From Bacteroidota bacterium (lineage in GTDB: Bacteria; Bacteroidota; Bacteroidia; Bacteroidales; Prolixibacteraceae): 6,437 nucleotides of DNA. This document shows positions 1 through 6,437 of the stretch, piece by piece. Both the position numbers and the translations under genes were made by a program. The notes under the pieces are model-generated. The model was not told the origin of the DNA. It did not search any database and saw nothing but the letters and a program-made list of their open reading frames with translations. Within the stretch, counting starts at the first letter, position 1. The number at the start of each line of letters is the position of its first letter. The DNA is taken from the NCBI GenBank assembly GCA_023488865.1, contig JAMDDG010000150.1, forward strand, positions 1 through 6,437. The letters are read 5' to 3'.

Positions 1-381
1 CAGTATCCGGTAGTTGACATACGGGATTGTGGTATTGACAGAAGAGGCATAATCATTGACGGGGTTCTCGGGAAAACCGTCAAGGTATTCTGCCGTGACC
101 AATCGCGAGGGGTTCCAGTCGGCATCACAATGAACAAGAGTATAATTAAAGGTTTTCGGTTCCCTGGATAGTTCATCGAATTTGAAAACTAACCTTTGGG
201 AGCTACCCAATTCCAACACCGGTAAAGAGAATTCCCATCCTTCGTTATAGAAAAGGACTGTGTGGAGTTGAGGGTTGGTAAAGGACAAATCTTCTCCCGT
301 ATGTTTCGGCTGACCAACCGTAATCAGCGTTCCGGCAATCCAGGAGAGCAGCATTATCAAAAGGTGTCTGGCAATTTTCAA
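1..381 (-). CDS. T9SS plug protein (DUF5103 family), N-terminal part, runs off left edge
   Basis: Read on the minus strand, the frame is open from a stop at 396-394 to the window edge, giving up to 127 codons. It contains the runs DWNPSRLVTAEYLDGFPENP and, just before them, FNYTLVHCDA, followed by VNDY and PYVNYRIL. This is the pattern I know from the N-terminal domain of DUF5103 proteins, where an 'HCDADW' segment is followed by 'YLEGF.EN.INDY'. In the family, this periplasmic protein plugs the SprA outer-membrane channel of the type IX secretion system. Two starts are possible. ATG at 354-352 gives MLLSWIAGTLITVG, a hydrophobic stretch with no basic residues in front. TTG at 381-379 adds KIARHLLI and makes a textbook signal peptide (basic n-region, hydrophobic core). 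I prefer TTG on that ground alone; no Shine-Dalgarno site helps. The gene is divergent from the repeat protein at 522. Family call is confident, start is not. Confidence 0.85.
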   Translation of the reverse strand, partial: MKIARHLLIMLLSWIAGTLITVGQPKHTGEDLSFTNPQLHTVLFYNEGWEFSLPVLELGSSQRLVFKFDELSREPKTFNYTLVHCDADWNPSRLVTAEYLDGFPENPVNDYASSVNTTIPYVNYRIL

Positions 382-456
382 GAACAGGGAAATTTAAATT
401 TGTTGGATATGTGTACAGAACATAGGTGCTACGTTGGAACCAGTTCGATTGAAAGC

Positions 457-475
457 TAAAATTAATTTAATTTTA
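457..475. repeat. Perfect 19-bp AT-only palindrome in divergent promoter region
   Basis: TAAAATTAA (457-465) and TTAATTTTA (467-475) are exact reverse complements around a central T at 466. The palindrome ends one base before the candidate -33 element of the downstream gene, and an ATTGA pentamer sits at 448-452 and again at 476-480. The position would suit an operator or an UP-like element. However, an all-A/T palindrome in an A/T-rich spacer can easily arise by chance, so the functional reading is weak. Confidence 0.3.
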
Positions 476-476
476 A

Positions 477-504
477 TTGATCGCGGAAGATTTATTTACC
501 TTTG
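477..504 (+). promoter_or_regulatory. Bacteroidota-type promoter for the YwqK-like gene
   Basis: TACCTTTG at 497-504 matches the Bacteroidota -7 consensus TAnnTTTG exactly. A TTG at 477-479 lies 17 bp upstream and fits the -33 element within the usual 17-23 bp spacing. Transcription would start near 510, leaving a short leader of about a dozen bases before the ATG at 522, where no Shine-Dalgarno sequence is seen, as is common in this phylum. The match places the true start at 522 and argues against the in-frame ATG at 477, which would overlap the -33 element. Confidence 0.6.
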
Positions 505-521
505 TTAAAAGTCTGAAAGTC

Positions 522-1310
522 ATGAAAAGCCTATTGTTGTTTCTGGTGTTTTGCTCCATTGCCTGTCTGTCCTTTTCGCAGGGGACCGTCAACCAGACGG
601 ATGCGAAAGGTTTGAAACAGGGGAAATGGGTTAGCCGGTATCCCAACGGTACCCTGAGGTATGAAGGTACATTCAGCAACAACAAGCCTGTCGGCGAGTG
701 GAAGAGGTACCACGAAAACGGCAAAACAAAAGCATTGATGAATTACCGGCCCAATTCGGAAGGGGTGTTTGCCTCCTTGTTCGACGAAGAGGGGAAACTC
801 TATGCCAAAGGTCTATTTGAAGGCGCTCTGCGAGACAGTACCTGGAATTTTTTCAATGGCGATCTGATTGTTCAGACCGAAGACTATCATTTAGGTAAAA
901 AAGAGGGCAAATCGACAGGTTTCGATCAAAACGGCAAGGTGATTTGGGAGAAAGAGTGGAAAAACAATTTGCCGGACGGGAAATCGGTAGAATATTACCC
1001 GGGCGGTCTTCCCAAAAGTGAGATAAACTATGTTGCCGGGAAAAAGAATGGGCCAGCCCGTTTTTACAACGAAAGCGGTGCTAAGGCAATGGAAGGCAGT
1101 TACCTGGATGACCTATCCGACGGGGTTTGGAAAATATTCGATCAGGAAGGAAAACTTAAATATCAAATCACCTACAACAAAGGAGAGATCCTCAACAGTG
1201 GGGCCTTAGACACGCTACAACTCAAAGAGTTCAAAAAGTACGAACAGGTAAAAGGGAAAATTCCTGAACCAAAATTGAACGAATCCGGTTTGCCGGACAA
1301 TCCACAGTAA
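522..1310 (+). CDS. Secreted MORN-variant repeat protein, YwqK-like (262 aa)
   Basis: The frame is open upstream to an ATG at 477, but the ATG at 522 is chosen because it starts a clean signal peptide (MKSLLLFLVFCSIACLSFSQ, cleavage near residue 20) and lies just after a promoter. The mature part is built of repeats of about 23 residues of the MORN_2 type, each with a G.W or similar turn, an aromatic and a following 'NG' or 'EG': GKWVSRYPNG (34-43), GEWKRYHENG (58-67), STWNFFNG (106-113), GKSTGFDQNG (129-138), GKSVEYYPGG (153-162), GPARFYNESG (177-186) and GVWKIFDQEG (201-210). The tail (about 225-262) is charged, with no recognised domain. Databases often name such proteins 'toxin-antitoxin system YwqK family antitoxin'. 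Here the signal peptide and the lack of a toxin neighbour make that role unlikely; an envelope or periplasmic role is more plausible, but the function is unknown. No convincing terminator follows it. Confidence 0.85.
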   Translation: MKSLLLFLVFCSIACLSFSQGTVNQTDAKGLKQGKWVSRYPNGTLRYEGTFSNNKPVGEWKRYHENGKTKALMNYRPNSEGVFASLFDEEGKLYAKGLFEGALRDSTWNFFNGDLIVQTEDYHLGKKEGKSTGFDQNGKVIWEKEWKNNLPDGKSVEYYPGGLPKSEINYVAGKKNGPARFYNESGAKAMEGSYLDDLSDGVWKIFDQEGKLKYQITYNKGEILNSGALDTLQLKEFKKYEQVKGKIPEPKLNESGLPDNPQ

Positions 1311-1522
1311 ATTTCAGGCAACTGAGGGACCGGCAAATGGGGTAAGCCACAAAAACTCATAGCAAGAAAGCTTTGAATTGCAGAATTAGCTATTTTAGCG
1401 GTGAAAGAATCTTTTTTGCGCATGGGACCAGGATGCTTACGGTCCAGGGTTTCACAAAGAAAATACCAAATATTCAGGAATAATCTATTTTTAAACAACT
1501 TCTAAGTGAAAAAATTAGGGTG

Positions 1523-1762
1523 ATGAAAAATTCTGTTCTTAAAGGCCTTTTGGTCCCTTTGGCACTTGCTGCAATCGGCAATCCCGTCCATTCACAGGGG
1601 AAGATGAATGTGCTCTTCATTTCGGCTGATGACATGAACAATGATTTGGGCTGTTTAGGCAGTCCGCTGGTGAAATCCCCGAACATCGACCGGTTGGCAT
1701 CGCAGGGGGTGGCCTTCTCGAACGCATACGTTCAACGCCCAAAGTCTACGGATCAAGGGTAG
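1523..1762 (+). pseudogene. N-terminal remnant of an S1-type sulfatase
   Basis: The 79-residue frame begins with a signal peptide (MKNSVLKGLLVPLALAAIGNPVHSQ, in the order shown across residues 1-25) and then the first strand of an alkaline-phosphatase-like sulfatase: MNVLFISADDMNNDLGC with the metal-binding Asp pair at 36-37, then SPNIDRLASQGVAFSNAYVQ at 52-71. In intact relatives of this iduronate-2-sulfatase-like type, the next residues are the formylglycine motif (C-x-P-S-R or similar). Here the frame instead reads RPKSTDQG and stops. Everything after the first tenth or so of a roughly 450-550 residue enzyme is missing, so no activity is possible. GTG at 1520 also lies in frame, but ATG at 1523 is the natural start. 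It is a different subtype from the intact sulfatase that starts 29 bp downstream, so it is not a duplicate start of that gene. The last residues PKSTDQG could be the old C-terminus left by an internal deletion, which I cannot confirm. Confidence 0.75.
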
Positions 1763-1791
1763 AGGTTAACCAAACAAAACAGACAAACGAG

Positions 1792-3381
1792 ATGGGAAAA
1801 ATGTATTCAGTTAGAAACGTGGCCACGGGTCTGGCAATATTATCGGTAAATGCAGGTCCATCTGTCGCCGGCGAAAATCCAAAACTTTCGGGGGAGAAGC
1901 CCAATGTGGTAATTATCCTGGCCGACGACATGGGATACGGGGATGTTTCTTCCAACAATCCCTTCGCAAGGACATCAACCCCGGCTATTGACAAATTGGC
2001 CCAGGAGGGTATCCGTTTTACGGATGCGCACTCCGGAGGCGCCGTATGTACCCCTTCCCGGTACAGTATCCTTACCGGACGTTATTTCTTCAGGGTCCCT
2101 AAAAGGGAGGCCTATTGGGGATATTTGGCCCCTCTGATCGAGCCGGAAAGGGAGACGATCGGGAGTTTAATGAAAAAGTCGGGTTACACGACCGCCTGTA
2201 TCGGGAAATGGCACCTCGGCCTGAACTGGGGGCGCAAGGATCAGTCCAAACCACAAATTGAAAATAAGAAAGTACCGGGATACACCAATACGGACTTTAG
2301 CTCTGCGGTGACAGGCGGCCCGAACGAATTGGGATTCGATTACTCCTTTATTTTACCTGCTTCGCTGGATATGCCGCCTTATACTTTTGTGCGGAACGGA
2401 AAAGTAGTGGATCCGAATATTGTTTTAACTGCAGATGTTTATCCGCACGCTTTGGATAGGACTGTTTATGCGTGGGACAGAAAACATACAAGCGACAATG
2501 ATGTATATTGGGACCGCGGTGTCTGGTGGCGTAACGGTGAAATGTCAAAATCATTTAAAGTTGAAAATTGTTTTGATGAGATTGCAACCGAAGGTATCTC
2601 ATTTATCGAACGTGAAGGGAAAAATAAAAAACCTTTTTTATTGTATTTAGCTTTAACGGGGCCCCATACTCCATGGATGCCTGATTCACTGTTTAAAGGG
2701 ACAACAGCGTTGGGTACCTACGGGGATTTTATCGCTCAGGTTGACAATGTGGTAAACCTCGTGACAGCAAAACTAAAAGAACTGGGTATCGATCAAAATA
2801 CGATGGTGATTTTTTCCAGCGATAATGGCGCCCCTTGGGCATTAGAAGATATTCAACAATATGGGCATCAGAGCAATTGGGGCAGAAGAGGGCAAAAAGG
2901 GGATGCCTGGGACGGAGGCCATCATATCCCACTTTGTGTGAAATGGCCGGACAACATAAAACCGGGTGCTACCTGCCGCGAAACGGTAGGATTGATAGAT
3001 ATTTTTGCGACTTTGGCGGATATAACCGGACAACCACTGAAAAATGATGAGGCGGAAGATAGTTTTAGTTTTAGGAAGGTACTGGACGGGGATATGCAAA
3101 CGCCTACGCGGGACCATCTTATCTATTTATCTTCAGCCGGGAAATTAGCTATCAAAAAAGGTCCCTGGAAATATATTGAGGGCATCGGATCAGGCGGGTT
3201 TACTCTTCCTTCCAAGCTTCTGCCTGTAAAAAATGGACCTACCGGGCAGTTATACAACCTAACTGAAGATTCACTTGAAAGTAATAATTTGTTTTTGCGT
3301 AAGAAAGAGGTTGTTAATGAGTTGTCAGGATTGCTGCGGGAAATAAGTGAACGTGGTTATAGCCGAAATTTGGTAAAATAA
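1792..3381 (+). CDS. Exported S1-family (arylsulfatase-type) sulfatase, 529 aa
   Basis: It hydrolyses sulfate esters, most likely on a glycan in the periplasm or at the surface. Residues 1-27 look like a signal peptide ending in SVA-G. The catalytic motif CTPSR is at 86-90 within GGAVCTPSRYSILTGR; Cys86 is the residue converted to formylglycine by a maturase (not in this window). Other sulfatase signatures are present in order: ILADDMGYGD with metal ligands Asp45/Asp46, GKWHLG (Lys139, His141), TGPHTPW (His292), FSSDNGAPW (Asp344, Asn345) and GQKGDAWDGGHHIPL (Lys369). The length is normal for the family, and the C-terminal subdomain continues to GQLYNLTEDSLESNNL near residue 500, so the gene is complete. 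In the last core motif, Asp and His replace the common Glu and Arg of 'EGG-x-R', which may reflect subfamily. ATG at 1801 is an alternative start but would weaken the n-region. The stop is 9 bp before the next gene, indicating an operon. The subfamily number and exact substrate cannot be told by eye. Confidence 0.93.
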   Translation: MGKMYSVRNVATGLAILSVNAGPSVAGENPKLSGEKPNVVIILADDMGYGDVSSNNPFARTSTPAIDKLAQEGIRFTDAHSGGAVCTPSRYSILTGRYFFRVPKREAYWGYLAPLIEPERETIGSLMKKSGYTTACIGKWHLGLNWGRKDQSKPQIENKKVPGYTNTDFSSAVTGGPNELGFDYSFILPASLDMPPYTFVRNGKVVDPNIVLTADVYPHALDRTVYAWDRKHTSDNDVYWDRGVWWRNGEMSKSFKVENCFDEIATEGISFIEREGKNKKPFLLYLALTGPHTPWMPDSLFKGTTALGTYGDFIAQVDNVVNLVTAKLKELGIDQNTMVIFSSDNGAPWALEDIQQYGHQSNWGRRGQKGDAWDGGHHIPLCVKWPDNIKPGATCRETVGLIDIFATLADITGQPLKNDEAEDSFSFRKVLDGDMQTPTRDHLIYLSSAGKLAIKKGPWKYIEGIGSGGFTLPSKLLPVKNGPTGQLYNLTEDSLESNNLFLRKKEVVNELSGLLREISERGYSRNLVK

Positions 3382-3390
3382 ATGTAAATA

Positions 3391-5649
3391 ATGCAAAAGG
3401 CTATCCTTCTGATTTTTTTATGCAGTGCATCCTTTTATATGAAAGGGCAGTCCCAACACTATTCGATGTTGACAGATCGGACAACCAGTTACACCCAACT
3501 CAAAAACGGTTTTGACGCTCCGCCTCCAGAATCCCGTCTGCGTTGTTACTGGTGGTGGCTCAACAGTATGGCAACCAAAGAATCGATTACGAGAGATCTG
3601 GAAGAGATGAAAGCCAAAGGTTACGGCGGGGCTTCGCTGGTCGATGCCGGGAGTTCCAATTATCAGGTAGCCCGTAAAACTGCTGCCGGGCCGGTATTCA
3701 TGAGCCCCGGATGGATGGAATTGTACAAACACGCCGTAAAAGAGGCCGATCGTATTGGCATTGAGCTGAGTGTGAATATCCAGAGCGGCTGGAATCCCGG
3801 AGCGCCCTCGATTACTCCTGAATTTGCCATGAAAAAAATCGTATGGTCGGAAGTGGATGTGACCGGTGGAAAACTGATTAGCATGGAATTGCCCCAGCCC
3901 GAAAAGAAACTAATGTATCAGGACATCATGGTGCAGGCTATCCCTAAAAAACAGGGTGTTCCGGTTAAAAATGAGGCCATCCGGAACTGGAAGAAAAAGT
4001 CGTTCAACGAAACATTCGGATCGGGAGGGATTTATCCGCTCCATGAACTGAGGGAAGATTATCCTGGTGATGGCAGTGAACTGGCCATCAGAAAAGATGA
4101 AATCATCGACCTTACCGGAAACTATAAAAATGGCAAACTGGAATGGGATGCACCGGAAGGTAACTGGACAGTTATTCGCTACGGATACACCTGCACTGGC
4201 GCCCGTACTTCGACCAGCAGCGACGGATGGGGTGGTTTATCGGTCGATCACCTGAGCCCGGAAGCTTTCGAATTGTTCAGCAATACCGTTATTGTTCCGC
4301 TCATAAAAACAGCTCAATCGGTTGGGAACAGCGTGAAATACCTCCAAACCGACAGCTGGGAAATGGACATCGTGAGCTGGACCAAAGAATTTCCGGCAGA
4401 GTTTAAAAAATACCGTGGGTACGATCTCCAAAAATTTATGCCTGTTTTGGCTGGCCGGATAGTTGAAAACCGTGACGTATCCGACCGTTTTCTGCACGAT
4501 TTTCGGCAAACGATAGGCGACTGTGTGGCCGATAACCATTATCAATTGTTGTACAATCTGGCCCATAAATTCGGGATGGGCATTCATCCCGAATCGGGCG
4601 GTCCGCATTCTGCCCCGGTTGATGCATTGAAAGTGTTGGGTCTCAGTGATTTTCCACAAGGCGAATTCTGGGCCATGGCCAACACGCATAGGGTCAAAGA
4701 CGCAGAACGACTTTCTGTCCGGCAAAGCGCCTGCGTGGCGCATACCAACGGGAAACGCTTTGTTGCCGCCGAAGGACCTACCAGTATTGGCCCGCAATGG
4801 GAACGTTCGCCAATGGACCTGAAAGGAAACATCGACCGCGTTTTTTGCTCGGGTGCAAACCGGATTGTGTGGCACACCTTCACGTCATCGCCCAAGGAAT
4901 TTGGCCTTCCCGGAAATGAGTATTTTGCCGGCACACACCTCAACCCTAACGTGACCTGGTGGAAACAATCCAAGGATTTTATCAGCTACTTGGACCGTTG
5001 CACCTACCTGCTTCAGCAGGGCTTGTATGTGGCGGATGTGTTGTATTATTACGGCGACGATGTGCCTAATTTTGTTTTTCTGAAGGAAGAACTTCCGGAA
5101 CTGAGTTTTGGTTACGACTGGGATAAATGTTCGAAAGAGGTGATCCTAAACCGGGTATCGGTCAAAGATGGAAAAATTGTTTTACCCGATGGCATGAGTT
5201 ACCGGGTACTGATGCTGCCTCCCGAAAAAGGGATTGACCTGAAGGTCCTCCGCAAGTTGGAACAATTAGTCAAAGAAGGAATGACACTCATTGGTCCTCG
5301 TCCGGCTGAGGCTACCGGATTGACTGATTTTCCGCAAAATGACCGGGAAATAACCGAAATCGCCAATCGGTTGTGGGGAAAAACGGATGGGAAAACCATC
5401 ACGGAAAACCAATATGGGAAAGGCCGTGTAATCTGGGGGAAAGATGTAAATCAGATATTAGCTGGCATGAATGTTTTGCCTGATCTGCAATTTAAAGGAA
5501 CTCATCCTAAAACTGCGCTCGACTACATTCACCGCAGAACGAATACAGAGGAGATCTTCTTTGTGACCAACCGGTTCAGCCAAATGAAATACAATGATTT
5601 TGAATACAGATACCAGCCTGCATTGCCCGATCGGAAGAGCGTCGTGTAG
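3391..5649 (+). CDS. GH106-like glycosidase (putative alpha-L-rhamnosidase), N-terminal and catalytic part up to a spurious stop
   Basis: It is a predicted exported exo-glycosidase; characterised GH106 enzymes remove alpha-L-rhamnose. Residues 1-20 (MQKAILLIFLCSASFYMKGQ) form the signal peptide. Family hallmarks follow: RCYWWWLNS at 51-59, GYGGASLVDAG at 78-87, SVNIQSGWNPG at 127-137, a beta-sandwich insert at about 150-270, LQTDSWEMD at 318-326, MGIHPESGGP at 396-405, SDFPQGEFW at 419-427, AAEGPTS at 459-465 and WHTFTSSP at 494-501. Glu324, Glu401, Glu425 and Glu461 are the acidic residues in the best-conserved motifs, and the catalytic pair should be among them. Residues 600-700 look like a GATase-like domain (YRVLMLPPEKG, LVKEGMTLIGPRP). 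The stop TAG at 5647-5649 falls inside an adapter-identical stretch and cuts the protein at LPDR-KSVV, while the same frame goes on afterwards as the family's C-terminal region. The true gene therefore continues past 6437. It follows the sulfatase by 9 bp, so the two are probably co-transcribed. Confidence 0.9.
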   Translation: MQKAILLIFLCSASFYMKGQSQHYSMLTDRTTSYTQLKNGFDAPPPESRLRCYWWWLNSMATKESITRDLEEMKAKGYGGASLVDAGSSNYQVARKTAAGPVFMSPGWMELYKHAVKEADRIGIELSVNIQSGWNPGAPSITPEFAMKKIVWSEVDVTGGKLISMELPQPEKKLMYQDIMVQAIPKKQGVPVKNEAIRNWKKKSFNETFGSGGIYPLHELREDYPGDGSELAIRKDEIIDLTGNYKNGKLEWDAPEGNWTVIRYGYTCTGARTSTSSDGWGGLSVDHLSPEAFELFSNTVIVPLIKTAQSVGNSVKYLQTDSWEMDIVSWTKEFPAEFKKYRGYDLQKFMPVLAGRIVENRDVSDRFLHDFRQTIGDCVADNHYQLLYNLAHKFGMGIHPESGGPHSAPVDALKVLGLSDFPQGEFWAMANTHRVKDAERLSVRQSACVAHTNGKRFVAAEGPTSIGPQWERSPMDLKGNIDRVFCSGANRIVWHTFTSSPKEFGLPGNEYFAGTHLNPNVTWWKQSKDFISYLDRCTYLLQQGLYVADVLYYYGDDVPNFVFLKEELPELSFGYDWDKCSKEVILNRVSVKDGKIVLPDGMSYRVLMLPPEKGIDLKVLRKLEQLVKEGMTLIGPRPAEATGLTDFPQNDREITEIANRLWGKTDGKTITENQYGKGRVIWGKDVNQILAGMNVLPDLQFKGTHPKTALDYIHRRTNTEEIFFVTNRFSQMKYNDFEYRYQPALPDRKSVV

Positions 5650-5651
5650 GG
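5629..5651 (+). other. Illumina TruSeq adapter-identical sequence (assembly artefact)
   Basis: GATCGGAAGAGC at 5629-5640 followed by GTCGTGTAGGG at 5641-5651 is, base for base, the start of the reverse complement of the TruSeq universal adapter as I remember it, without its leading A (base 5628 is C). After 5651 the window reads CAGTTTC, whereas the adapter would continue AAAGAG, so the match ends there. The stretch contains the TAG that breaks the GH106-like gene. A 23-base exact match is far beyond chance in a window of this size. The first six bases, GATCGG, also encode the expected Asp-Arg of the LPDR motif, so they may be genomic as well. Confidence 0.93.
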
Positions 5652-6437
5652 CAGTTTCAGGGTAAGCGGAAAAGTCCCGGAGTCCTGGAATCCGGTTACG
5701 GGGGAAACAGAAGAAATTATGGCCTACCGGGAAGAGAACGGACGTACTGTCATTCCTTTGCATTTCGAACCAGAAGGATCTAAATTTATCATCTTCAAGG
5801 ATGCAGTACCCCAACGGCACATCACTGAAATCAGGAAGGACAATCAAGCCCTTTTTCCCGGTTTTAACTTTGAAACGAAAGAATTCCCTTACCTCACTTT
5901 TGGTAAGAATGGAGGAAAAGCCTTCGCAGATATCAATGAGCCAGGAACTTATACCCTGGATTGGTCGGACGGTCGTAGCAAGAAGCTGAAAGCGGTCCAA
6001 CCGAATCAAATTATTGAACTTTCAGGAGAATGGGAAATTCATTTTGATCCCAAATGGGGAGCCCCGGCGAGTGTAAGGGCCAATCAGTTAAAATCGTGGA
6101 CTGAGTTTGAAGACAAAGGGATTAAATACTATTCAGGAACTGCAACTTACAAAAAAACTTTCGAGTTGTCAAAATCTTATTTGAAGCATAAACAACTGGT
6201 ATTGGATTTGGGCAACGTGAAAGAAATGGCTTCAGTAAAAATTAACGGACATCCGATGCAGGTTATGTGGAGCGCCCCATTCCGGTCTGATATTACGCCT
6301 TTTGTCAAAGTTGGAACGAACGAGCTGGAAGTAGAAGTGGTTAATTTGTGGCCTAACCGCCTGATAGGCGACGGTAAGTTACCTCCCGAAAAGCGGTTAA
6401 CCAAAACCAATGTCATAAAATTTAATGCGCCGAAATT
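5650..6437 (+). CDS. C-terminal continuation of the GH106-like glycosidase, runs off right edge
   Basis: This is the same reading frame as the gene starting at 3391, open from the codon after the TAG to the window end (262 codons plus two bases). It begins GSFRVSGKVPESWNPVTGE, the segment that in GH106-like proteins follows directly on the 'LPDR' region, then HFEPEGSKFIIFKD. A beta-sandwich domain resembling the GH2 sugar-binding fold follows: LSGEWEIHFDPKWGAP, GIKYYSGTATYKKTFEL, LDLGNVKEMASVKING, FRSDITPFVKVGTNELEVEV, NLWPNRLIGDGKLPPEKR. This is the normal end of the family, with perhaps a few dozen residues missing beyond 6437. Gene callers would probably report it as a separate gene from the ATG at 5719, but there is no promoter, signal peptide or catalytic module of its own. 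It should be read as one protein with the part at 3391-5649. Confidence 0.88.

Noticed and set aside
1289..1337. Inverted repeat TTTGCCGG / CCGGCAAA around the stop of the YwqK-like gene as a terminator
   Set aside because: The 8-bp arms are 33 bases apart and no T-run follows; the left arm lies in coding sequence. Not a convincing terminator.
1425..1445. GGACC / GGTCC hairpin in the spacer before the sulfatase remnant
   Set aside because: It has a 5-bp stem with an 11-base loop and no T-tract; the 1311-1522 spacer shows no RNA gene, clear promoter or gene remnant that I can support.
1486..1493. TATTTTTA as a -7 element for the sulfatase block
   Set aside because: It misses the final G of TAnnTTTG and has no TTG at a suitable distance upstream.
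2341..3381. Lower GC in the second half of the sulfatase gene as a sign of recombination
   Set aside because: By rough count, GC drops from just above 50% to around 40%, but the protein motifs run on without a break and variation of this size within a gene is common.
4237..4875. Long open frame on the minus strand opposite the GH106-like gene (212 codons)
   Set aside because: It lies wholly inside the conserved catalytic region on the other strand, and its translation shows no recognisable domain; it is a shadow frame.
5647..5649. TAG as a programmed readthrough or recoded stop inside the GH106-like gene
   Set aside because: The stop codon is part of the adapter-identical stretch, which explains it fully; no other in-frame TAG in the window suggests recoding.
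5624..5653. TGCCC (5624-5628) and GGGCA (5649-5653) as terminal inverted repeats of a small mobile insertion
   Set aside because: The arms are only 5 bp, there is no target-site duplication, the right arm overlaps the adapter bases, and the sequence between them is adapter.

Overview
The window looks like a piece of a Bacteroidota genome (roughly Bacteroidales/Marinilabiliales-like; genus not resolvable). The grounds are a gene for the type IX secretion plug protein, a TTG/TAnnTTTG-type promoter in place of a sigma70 one, AT-rich leaders without Shine-Dalgarno sites, and a sulfatase plus GH106-type glycosidase pair typical of polysaccharide-utilisation loci.

Layout. Bases 1-381 (minus strand) hold the N-terminal part of a DUF5103/T9SS plug protein that runs off the left edge. 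A 140-bp AT-rich divergent spacer (382-521) carries a perfect 19-bp palindrome and a convincing Bacteroidota promoter. It precedes a secreted MORN-variant (YwqK-like) repeat protein at 522-1310. After a 212-bp spacer with nothing convincing in it comes a tightly packed plus-strand block: an N-terminal remnant of one sulfatase (1523-1762), a complete and different S1-type sulfatase (1792-3381), and, 9 bp later, a large GH106-like glycosidase (from 3391 past the right edge). Sulfatase and glycosidase are both predicted to be exported. They probably act in sequence on a sulfated, possibly rhamnose-containing glycan, the sulfatase removing sulfate and the glycosidase then cutting the sugar. No SusC/SusD pair, regulator or lyase is visible, so the substrate stays open.

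The most important observation is technical. The glycosidase reading frame is broken by an in-frame TAG at 5647-5649, and that TAG lies inside a 23-base stretch (5629-5651) identical to the start of the standard Illumina TruSeq adapter as I remember it. The same frame continues after it as a normal GH106 C-terminal region up to the window edge. The stop is therefore almost certainly a sequencing/assembly artefact, and the biological gene is one ORF of more than 1,015 codons.

I see no previously undescribed system here. The rest of the interest lies in the sulfatase remnant that ends just before its catalytic motif, a possible TTG start for the plug gene, and the secreted YwqK-like protein whose usual 'antitoxin' label does not fit.
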